NCBI RefSeq assembly: GCF_032118995.1
Contig: NC_092662.1
Location: 15,265,701 to 15,329,700 of the forward strand
From: Asterias amurensis
Lineage: Eukaryota > Echinodermata > Asteroidea > Forcipulatida > Asteriidae
Direction: 5' to 3'
Length of the DNA stretch: 64,000 nucleotides
A program made the translations under genes and the position numbers. This document shows, piece after piece, positions 11,401 through 22,000 of this stretch. Each line of letters starts with the position of its first letter. Within the stretch, counting starts at the first letter, position 1. A model generated the notes under the pieces. The model saw only the letters and a list, made by a program, of their open reading frames with translations, was not told where the DNA came from and did no database searches.

Positions 11401-14400
11401 ATGATTTTAGCAAATTTTGGCGAAAAGTGTACAAGGCTATAGCCTTATGATTTTAGCAAATTTTGCCGAAAAAGTTCACAAGCCTTATGATTTTAGAAAA
11501 TTTTAGCAAATTTTGCCGAAAAAGTTCACAAGGCTTTAGCCTTATGATTTTAGCAAATTTTGCCGAAAAGTGTACAAGGCTATAGCCTTATGATTTTAAC
11601 AAATTTTGCCGAAAAGTGTACAAGGCTATAGCCTTATGATTTTAGCAAATTTTGCCGAAAAAGTTCACAAGGCTATAGCCTTGTGATTTTAGCAAATTTT
11701 GCCGAAAAAGTTCACAAGGCTATAGCCTTATGATTTTAGCAAATTTTGCCGAAAGGGTACAAGGCTAAAGCCTTATGATTTTAGCAAATTTTGCCGAAAA
11801 AGTTCACAAGGCTATAGCCTTATGATTTTAGCAAATTTTGCCGAAAAGTGTACAAGGCTATAGCCTTATGATTTTAGCAAATTTTGCCGAAAAAGTTCAC
11901 AAGGCTATAGCCTTATGATTTTAGCAAATTTTGCCGAAAAGTGTACAAGGCTATAGCCTTATGATTTTAGCAAATTTTGCCGAAAAAGTTCACAAGGCTA
12001 TATATAGCCTTGTGATTTTAGCAAATTTTGCCGAAAAAGTTCACAAGGCCTTATGATTTTAGCAAATTTTGCCGAAAAGTGTTCAAGGCTATAGCCTTGT
12101 GATTTTAGCAAATTTTTCCGAAAAGGCCACAAGGCTATAGCCTTGTGATTTTAGCAAATTTTGCCAAAAAAGTTCACAAGGCTATATATATAGCCTTGTG
12201 ATTTTAGCAAATTTTGCCGAAAAGTGTACAAGGCTATAGCCTTGTGATTTTAGCAAATTTTGCCGAAAAAGTTCACAAGGCTATAGCCTTATGATTTTAG
12301 CAAATTTTGCCGAAAAGTGTACAAGGCTATAGCCTTGTGATTTTAGCAAATTTTGTCGAAAAGTGTACAAGGCTATAGCCTTGTGATTTTAGCAAATTTT
12401 GCCGAAAAAGTTCACAAGGCTATAGCCTTATGATTTTAGAAAATTTTAGCAAATTTTGCCGAAAAAGTTCACAAGGCTATAGCCTTATGATTTTAGCAAA
12501 TTTTGCCAAAAAGTGTACAAGGCTATAGCCTTATGATTTTAGCAAATTTTGCCGAAAAAGTTCACAAGGCTATAGCCTTGTGATTTTAGCAAATTTTGCC
12601 GAAAAAGTTCACAAGGCTATAGCCTTGTGATTTTAGCAAATTTTGCCGAAAAAGTTCACAAGGCTATAGCCTTGTGATTTTAGCAAATTTTGCCGAAAAA
12701 GTTCACAAGGCTATAGCCTTATGATTTTAGCAAATTTTGCCGAAAAGTGTACAAGGCTATAGCCTTATGATTTTAGCAAATTTTGCCGAAAAAGTTCACA
12801 AGGCTATAGCCTTATGATTTTAGCAAATTTTGCCGAAAAGTGTACAAGGCTATAGCCTTATGATTTTAGCAAATTTTGCCGAAAAAGTTCACAAGGCTAT
12901 ATATAGCCTTGTGATTTTAGCAAATTTTGCCGAAAAAGTTCACAAGGCCTTATGATTTTAGCAAATTTTGCCGAAAAGTGTTCAAGGCTATAGCCTTGTG
13001 ATTTTAGCAAATTTTTCCGAAAAGGCCACAAGGCTATAGCCTTGTGATTTTAGCAAATTTTGCCAAAAAAGTTCACAAGGCTATAGCCTTATGATTTAAG
13101 CAGTTTTTGCCGAAAAGTGTACAAGGCTATAGCCTTATGATTTTAGCAAATTTTGCCGAAAAAGTTCACAAGGCTATATATATAGCCTTGTGATTTTAGC
13201 AAATTTTGCCGAAAAGTGTACAAGGCTATAGCCTTGTGATTTTAGCAAATTTTGCCGAAAAAGTTCACAAGGCTATAGCCTTATGATTTTAGCAAATTTT
13301 GCCGAAAAGTGTACAAGGCTATAGCCTTATGATTTTAGCAAATTTTGCCAAAAAAGTTCACAAGGCTATATAGCCTTGTGATTTTAGCAAATTTTGTCGA
13401 AAAGTGTACAAGGCTATAGCCTTGTGATTTTAGCAAATTTTGCCGAAAAAGTTCACAAGGCTATAGCCTTATGATTTTAGAAAATTTTAGCAAATTTTGC
13501 CGAAAAAGTTCACAAGGCTATAGCCTTATGATTTTAGCAAATTTTGCCGAAAAGTGTACAAGGCTATAGCCTTATGATTTTAGCAAATTTTGCCGAAAAA
13601 GTTCACAAGGCTATAGCCTTGTGATTTTAGCAAATTTTGCCGAAAAAGTTCACAAGGCTATAGCCTTGTGATTTTAGCAAATTTTGCCGAAAAAGTTCAC
13701 AAGGCTATAGCCTTGTGATTTTAGCAAATTTTGCCGAAAAAGTTCACAAGGCTATAGCCTTATGATTTTAGCAAATTTTGGCGAAAAGTGTACAAGGCCT
13801 TATGATTTTAACAAATTTTGCCGAAAAGTGTACAAGGCTATAGCCTTATGATTTTAGCAAATTTTGCCGAAAAAGTTCACAAGGCTATAGCCTTGTGATT
13901 TTAGCAAATTTTGCCGAAAAAGTTCACAAGGCTTATAGCCTTGTGATTTTAGCAAATTTTGCTGAAAAAGTTCACAAGGCTATAGCCTTATGATTTTAGC
14001 AAATTTTGCCGAAAAGTGTACACGGCTATAGCCTTCTGATTTTAGCAAATTTTGCCGAAAAAGTGTACAAGGCTATAGCCTTATGATTTTAGCAGTTTTT
14101 GCCGAAAAGTGTACAAGCCTTGTGATTTTAGCAAATTTTGCCGAAAAAGTTCACAAGGCTATAGCCTTGTGATTTTAGCAAATTTTGCCGAAAAAGTTCA
14201 CAAGGCTATAGCCTTGTGATTTTAGCAAATTTTGCTGAAAAGTGTACAAGGCTTGTGATTTTAGCAAATTTTGCCGAAAAGTGTACACGGCTATAGCCTT
14301 CTGATTTTAGCAAATTTTGCCGAAAAAGTTCACAAGGCTATAGCCTTATGATTTTAGCAGGTATCCTTGTTCACCTTTTAGGCAAATATTTGCCTGAAAA

Positions 14401-14656
14401 AGTGTACAAGGCAGAGTGCAAGTCCAGCTGTTACATCAAATTTGGGTTGAAAATGGGAAAAAAATTGGTCAACAATTTAGATCACAATGGGCTAGTCCAG
14501 TTGTTTATTCGAATTCGAGTAGAAAAATTAAAAAAAATCACACAGGGGACTTCCCTTGTGATTCTTTAAAATTGTTCACAAAAAATTTGATTAAACATCT
14601 GGATTTATTCATTTTTGTACCCAAATTTGAGAAAACAGTTTGACTTACCCCCTTGT
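8491..14656. mobile_element. TIR-bounded unit carrying a giant minisatellite
   Basis: A 22-bp inverted repeat with 20 matches bounds this unit: ACAAGGGGGTAAGTC begins at 8491 and its reverse complement ends at 14656. Both then read xAxCTGT. Between them are short unique flanks and the minisatellite. I see no clear target duplication and no transposase. The best reading is a non-autonomous DNA element whose internal satellite has expanded; chance flanking of an array is the alternative. Confidence 0.5.
8525..14415 (+). repeat. 46-47 bp minisatellite array, ~5.9 kb
   Basis: The unit reads GATTTTAGCAAATTTTGCC, then GAAAAAGTTCACAAGG (47-bp form) or GAAAAGTGTACAAGG (46-bp form), then CTATAGCCTTAT or CTATAGCCTTGT. 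By length it holds about 120 copies. Each unit contains the perfect palindrome CAAGGCTATAGCCTTG when the G variant is present. Rare variants recur in order (TTAGCCG at 9301 and 10844; TTTTTCTGAAAAGG at 10351 and 11281; TTTTTCCG at 12111 and 13010), showing block duplications of about 0.9 to 1.5 kb. The first ~170 bp contain units in the opposite orientation and more diverged ones. Open frames inside it are accidental. Confidence 0.97.
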
Positions 14657-15007
14657 GATTGATTCCCTGTTTGTTCACGTCCACTGTTTTTATCAAATTT
14701 ATTGAACTCCTTCATGCTGATGGTGCAAATATAAAAACAAAGCAAATGAGAGTCACAAATGGAGTACTGTCGGGTGAAGATTATCACCCATTTAATAATA
14801 GTACTTACAATATCAAAATCTTAAAGAGCTCCAAAGTCTACCTAAAAGAATCTTTACAGAAACATAAACTAAAAACCAAGACCAAAATGCAATTTACATA
14901 ATATACAAAAAATGGCTGTCATTACACTTGAACCACTGACCGCCATGAAGTGCCCATCTTCTAGGCTAACATTTGGTCCGTAACTTACAAAGGCAGGGTG
15001 TACTTAA
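14657..15007. other. Unique AT-rich spacer
   Basis: This has no gene and no repeat I can name. Its end (about 14991-15003) carries a short family A-like terminus (aggcagggtgtac) just before the full family A copy. Confidence 0.4.
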
Positions 15008-15386
15008 AGGCAGTGGACACTATTGGTAATTACTCAAAAAAATTATCATCATAAAACCTCACTTGGTAATGAGTAATGGAGAGAGGTTGAGAGTATAAAA
15101 CAATGTGAGAAAACGGCTCCCTCTGAAGTGACGTAGTTTTTGAGAAAGAAGTAATTTTCCACGAATTTGATTTCGGGACCTCAAGTTTAGAATTTGAGGT
15201 CTCGAAATCAAGCATCACAAAGCACACAACTTCGTGTGACAAGGGTATTTTTTCTTTCATTAATATCTCGCAACTTCGACGACCGATTGAGCTCACATTT
15301 TCACAGGTTTGTTATTTTATGCATATGTTGAGATACACCAACTGTGAAGGCTAGTCTTTGACATTTACCAATAGTGTCCACTGGCT
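15008..15386 (-). mobile_element. Family A TTAA element, copy
   Basis: The ends are AGGCAGTGGACACTATTGG and its inverse, with TTAA at 15004-15007 and 15387-15390. The interior holds the family's hairpin, made of inverted copies of a segment beginning TTTCGGGACCTCAAG. It is about 379 bp and non-coding. Confidence 0.8.
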
Positions 15387-15390
15387 TTAA

Positions 15391-15875
15391 GGTAATTACT
15401 CCGCAAAATAATGACCATAAAAACTTACTTGGCAATGACCAATGGAGAGCTGTTGATGGTATGAACAATGTGAGAAACAACTCCCTCTGAACATGAGAAG
15501 TAACGTAGTTTTTAAGAAAGAGGTAATTTCTCAATAAAATCTTTGAATTGAATTCGAGATCTCAGCTGAGAGGTCTCGAATTCAGCATCTGAAAGCACAC
15601 AACTTCTGCAACAAGGGTGTTTTTCTTCTTCCATTATTCTCTAGCACCTTTGTCGACCAATTGAGTTCAAATTTTCTAAGGTTTGTTATGTGATGCGTAA
15701 GTTGAGATACACCAAGTGAGAAGACTGGTCTTTGACAATTACCAAAGGTGTCCAGAATTATTGGTGTCCAAAATTTTCACAGGTTCGTTATTTTATGCAT
15801 ACATGTACATTTGGATACACCATGTGAGAATACTGGTCTGGTCGTTGACAATAACCAAAGGTATACCCTGTCTTA
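15391..15875 (-). mobile_element. Family A element, partial, with a duplicated end
   Basis: This is a second family A copy directly abutting the previous one but missing its outer left terminus. Its right end is duplicated: gtttgttat...accaaaggtgtcc at about 15680-15755 and again at about 15780-15870. Confidence 0.6.
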
Positions 15876-16082
15876 AGGAATCTTGGAATCTTGCAAATTT
15901 GTACGAGTGGCGCACGGGATTGGCAAATAAACGGCCGCTTTTTTACCTCTAGGTGAGGGCGCCCTACTGATATGACATCATGTGCATAAGGCCTGTTGGT
16001 ATGATCCGAGATGAATAAACAAAAAAGACAACAACTCCCTCGAAATGTACTTTGTAAAAAAAGTTCCTGCATCCTGTCTGTG
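15876..16082 (-). other. PPIL3 3' UTR / intergenic
   Basis: This is the short stretch after the PPIL3 stop on the minus strand. I find no canonical AATAAA here on that strand. No other feature is seen. Confidence 0.35.
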
Positions 16083-19000
16083 TTATGATGCAGCATCGGC
16101 CACCGGATTGGCATGAATCGTGATGTTACTGAGTCTCGTATCACTCAATGGACGGAAGTTCTTCTCATTGACTGTTAACTTCTCCAAGTCGTCCAGTGTT
16201 TCAAAACCGTCAATCACTCTAACAGATAGAAAAGGAGAAAAAGAGTGGGGGGGGGAAAGAGAATTTAAATATTGGGTTTTAATCAAATGAATGCCGTATA
16301 ACAAAAGACACCCAGCCTCCCGCTGCACTTGTCACGTGATCGTAGCGTGCCACTATCAAACCCTGCCGTCGATTTCACAAAACTCTTCCTAACTTAAGAC
16401 TAATCTTCGGACTTAGGACGAGTCCCAACCCTACACTGTAGCATGCAGACCTTAAGATTAATCCTAAGTTAGGAAGAGTTACTCGTCCTAACTCGAGATA
16501 AGACGAGTCCTAACTCTTTGTGAAATCGACGGCTGGTTACACACCACCGAGTGTTCGCTTCATATACAAGCATAATACCACCACCACTTTCCAATGCTTT
16601 TATAAACCTGATGAAACAAAACAACGAATAGTATGGTAGCTTCTGTTATTGTTGGTGAATCTGTTTTTTATGTGTATGAGCACAGCGAAGGAGCATGAAA
16701 TAATTAGTTTCCTTTTTTTCACTTTCAGAACAAATCGGCGTTTAATATTCATAAGCGTTTTGCATGGATTCAATAAAATGCAAATTGAGACACTTTCTTT
16801 TGCAACTCCTGCTTAATAATTTTTTTTACATAACACTTACCAACCAAGCAAAAACCTTAGTATAGCAAGGCCAAAAAGAACACAGACTGCTCCAAAAATT
16901 AGAAGTCTCACCGGCTGGAAGCTTACAAAGTATGAAGCCGCCATGGAAAAAGCACTTTCCGGACTATTACGCGAGGATCGCTCCAATGATGCGCTGACAT
17001 ATTGCTCAGATACAGTCAGAGCAGTGAACAAAGCCTCAACTTCCTTCACCCTCACGCCATTCTCACGCACTGCAACCTCCTTAGCCATACTCTTTGCGAA
17101 CTCCAAACAATCGCTGTCGATCAAGCGATATCGTTGGGGAACAACGCACAAGGACAGTAACTGGAAATACAAATAAGAAATGGCCGACTCCCCGACGTAA
17201 AAACTTCTCGATTTGAGAAACCAGTCAAAGTAGAACATGTTCCGTGCCAAGATGTAATTTTTGCGCTCGTCGAGGCAGACGTGATATTGTTGAAGCGGCA
17301 CCGAGGTAGCCATTCTTTGGTAAACATCACTGGACTGACTCAAATGGTGTTTCGGACCGTCGATCATCTGGCCCCAAACCGGCTCAAACAGCAAAGTATT
17401 GAATAACTCTTGATCAACAACAACAATAGACGCATGCATTTGGTAAATGCAAATGAAGACGTATTTATCCTTTTCTGGCGACATGTCTGCTCGGGTTGCA
17501 TCCAGGTCATAGATGCTCTTGTTCTTGTCACGCAGTCGTCCAGCAAGCTCAACCAAATCATCCTCAAATAATCTCTTGTTGATTATTTCACCAAATGAAA
17601 ATGTCGCATCTCCCGCCATGTTGTCTGAATCCACTGATGGCCGATATAGAAAATATGCAAGACCAACAGTTACGACAGCAAGTATAATATAGTGCATAAG
17701 CGAACACACAATATACATCTCCCGTGAAATATTACGTACGTGTCTCTGTCGATCTCTATCTCTACACAAGTGCAACGAGGTTTTTCAATTTCCAATTCAC
17801 ATGTATGTTCTTTATGGATGAATGATTATGAAAATGAGACGTCGCTGAATGTTTTTTCATAAATTATGATAAACGGGTACAAAGGCTATGTATACACACA
17901 AAAGTGCAACGAGGTTTTTCAATTTCCAATTCTCTTGTATGTTCTTTATGGATGAATGATTATGAAAGCGAAATGACGCTGAATGTTTTTTCATAAATTA
18001 TCATAAACGGGTACAAAGGCTATGTGTACACACACGTACAAAGTCTTTTGATGTGCTCACACGTATGACCTATGTATTGTGACTTCACTCAACTTGTGCT
18101 CCAAATGGGACAAACGAAGCACAATACATGGAGTCAGTGGAATTTCCCACAAAAATTTGGAAGTCCCCCAAATTCTTTGGAAAAGGATTTGGTCAAAACA
18201 CCCACAGTTACAAAATGTCGAGTTTCACACAAAGTAATAATCTAATAACTCTATTTCATGAACTATTTCATAAAAGGCGCTGGCATTAGTAATTACTCAA
18301 AATAATTGTAAGCATACAACCTTACTTGGTAACGCCCAAATGGAGAGCTGTTGATAGTATAAAACATTGTGAGAAACGCCTCCCTTTGAAGTAACATATT
18401 TTTTGAGAAAGAGGTAATTTCTCACTCCGATACTATCCATCTTAAAGCACACAAACTTGTGCAATAAGGGTGTTTCTTCTTTCATCATTCTCTTGCAACT
18501 TTGATGGCCAATTGAGTAAAATAAAATTACAGGTTTGTTATTTTGTGCATATGTTGGGATACACCAAGTGAGAATACTGGTCTTTGACAATATTACCAAA
18601 GATGTCCAATGCCTTTAATAGACATAAAAAATTGTTTGTTTATGTTCGATGAAACACTAAATCAATTCAAGAACTCATTCTTGAACTTGTTGGATTCAGC
18701 GCAAGATCAATTCAAGAACTTATTTTTGAATATTTGTTGGAAAAACAAAAATTCAACTTACTTGCCAATGATGGTGTACTTCATGTCAAGATGGGGCTGC
18801 TTAGCGTAGGTGATGAAGAACTGTGAACCATTGGTGTTCGGACCGTTGTTGGCCATTGACACAACACCACGGATATTGTGCTGTAAAAAGAACGTCAACT
18901 AATAATAGGCTATCACAATACATTCGATCAGCTTACTTCATGCATCAAAACCCTGCGTTATACTTTTTACTTAAAAACAAAAATAGTTGACGGTCTGATA

Positions 19001-22000
19001 TTTCGACCCTAGCAGAGTCTTTCTTGAAAGCTAAATTTAGAAAGACTCTGCTAGGGTCGGATCATCAGACCATTAACTATTTTTTGCGTTTATAACCTCG
19101 GTAAGTTCCTTTTGTTTGGTAAGCTGTTTGCACCAGCTAATTCTATGTTCTTAAAAAAAAAAAATGAAATCTAGTTGGTAAGACACTGCTTACCTCTAGA
19201 ATTGCAAAGGTCCAGTAAGATGCTTGTTAGTATACAGTGCTCACACACATTGGTGTAACGGTATTACAACTACATATAATTTTAATACAGCAAATGGAAA
19301 ATTCTCCTGAAAATATTCAACGTCTCCCCTTTCTTCTTGAAATCCATACCTTTAGATTATCCACGATCTCATCTTCAAACTTTCTGTTCCAGATGCTTGT
19401 CCCACCTTTGCCTGTGCCAAGTGGGTCCCCCATCTGCACCATGAAACCCTTGATGTTTCTATCATAAGAACACAACATATCTCAAACATTAGAACGAAAA
19501 TCCCTTGCATTTGTTGGATCATCATGTAAAGTATACCCGTGGTTTTTGGAACGGTTGGATTGTTTTAATCCTATATAAATGTAGATGTACAGTGTACACA
19601 ATCAAACTAACTGGTGAAAATTTAATTTCGAAAGGTGGTCGCATTTTTTAGATATCGCCAAATATTCAAAGTGAATAATGTCCACGAAGGAAGAACGAGC
19701 CCTAATAGAAATACAGTTGAGCGCTTTTTGAGAAAAAGATATGAAGGGCACAATTTCATACCAAGCAACTTTTATTTCTTTTAGTCTTGAGTCAAACTAG
19801 AAACAAAAAAACCTTGATTCACATACAATCTTGTTTGGGCTGTTGTCCAATTGTGGGGATTCGGAGAAATACGCTTCGCTTTTGCAATTTGTGAGAACAA
19901 TACAAACCTGTGTATTAAAGTGTTGTCATAGTAACCACTTGCACAGAGCGCCAGGAAGTTCTCACTTGCTTTGGGCGCTTGCTCGCAGAACAGTTCGATC
20001 TTGAGGTCACCAACATCGGTGTGGAGTGTGACCGCCTACAAGAGACACAATAAAGGTCAGAGGTTAAAAAGTACCTAACATTGGTATGGGATTTGAGGCA
20101 TTAATTGCATGGTGAGGTGTCAGTGCCAGACCTGACATTTCAAAGAGGCAACAGAGGCGATTGCGTCCATGCCCCTGGTCATTGCCTTGGTGCCCTCAAA
20201 ATGTAACAACCAGTGCCTTTAAAGGCACTTTTGGTAATACTCAAAATAATTATCAGCATAAAACCTTTCTTGATAACGAGTAATGGGGAGAGGTTGATAG
20301 TATAAAACATTGTGAGAAACGGCTCCCTCTAAAGTAACATAATTTTTCAAAAAGAAGTAATTTTCCACGAATTTGATTTCGAGACCTCAGATTTAGAACT
20401 TGAGGTCTCAAAATCAACCATCTAAACGCACACAACTTCGTGTGACAAGGGTGTTTTTTCTTTCATTATTATCTCGCAACTTCGCTGACCGATTGAGCTC
20501 AAATTTTCACAGGTTAGTTATTTTATGCATATTGTTGAGAAAGGCCTACACCAAATGTGAAGGCTAGTCTTTGACAATTACCAATAGTGTCTAGTATCTT
20601 TAAGCACACAAGTGGGCCCATGTCTCAACTTGAAAAGTTTTTTGTCATCATATTTGGATATTATAAAGACCATTTCTTAATAAATTAATGGCGTTTTTGT
20701 GTGTTTTAAAGGCATGCAATCATGGATGTGAATATGTCCCCTTGGCCTCCTTTTACACTTTTGACCCAATTCTATCGCAAACTAGCTAACTTCGCACTTG
20801 CTTTTCTCAAAATGATTTTCGTTTAGTTAGGATGTTTGAGCATGGAAGGGCCAAACACTGTTTATTTATTGCTCAAATTAATGATACTTTTCTGCTCAAC
20901 ATGGAACAAAACAATAAATATGAATAGACAATCTAAACAAAGTTAAAACATAACCAACAAGAAAGCCTACAAAATAAAAATATCACACAAAATTCTGTAA
21001 TTTGTTGGGCACATTTACTTTCCTGACCTTTTATTTAAATACAAATAACAGCCTTCAAAGAAATGCAATTTTTCTTCTTCAAATTTAAATGCCAAAAACA
21101 AAGACAAAGTTATATTAATTTTTTTTTTTTTTTTACCCATACACCGATTTATAAAGACAAAGTTTTCATACTTAAATATTAGACACACAAATAAAATTAG
21201 CTGTTGCAAAACTGCTTACCAACCAAAAAGAACCTATAATGGTGTAAATGCAAAAAAAAGTTAGTGGCCTGCATCGACCCTAGCAGAGTCTTTTCTGTCT
21301 TATATTAACATGTAAACATGTCATAGCAGTATACGAGTTCAGTAAACGTCAAGCTATTTCTATCTTTTACTCAGAATAAAAAGTAAATATTTATTTCTTT
21401 CTCCTCCGACCATTTAAAGACACTGGACACTATTGGTAATTGTCACAGACTAGTCTTCTCACTTGCTGTATCTCAACATATGCATAAAATAACAAACCTG
21501 GGAAAATTGGAGCTCAATTGGTCATTGAACTTGCGAGATAATAATGAAAGAAAAAAAACACCCTTGTCACTCGAAGTTGTGTGCGTTTAGATGGTCGATT
21601 TTGAGACCTCAAATTCTAAATCTGAGGTCTCGAAATCAAATTCGTGGAAAATTACTTCCTTCTCGAAAACTATGGCACTTCAGAGGGAGCCGTGTCTCAC
21701 AATGTTTAGTACGACCAACCTCTCCCCATTACTAGTTACCAAGAAAGGTTTTATGCTGATAATTATTTTGAGGAATTACCAATAGTGTCCACTGCCTTTA
21801 AAGGCCCATAAAATTTGCATAAATTAACAAAAGCTGAAAGAAATCTGTACATAATGCAACAGTGGTGTTCTGTCAGATTTTTGAGAGAGTGTCCAAATTA
21901 GCAGTTACAGCTACACATGTACCACAATAGAATTAATTTACCCTTTCAAAAAAAAAAAACCCAAAACCCCCCCCCCATATGGTACTACTAAATGTACATG

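Noticed and set aside
8525..14415. CRISPR-like array of repeats and spacers
   Set aside because: The whole 46-47 bp unit is repeated with no unique spacers, and the genome is animal; it is a minisatellite.
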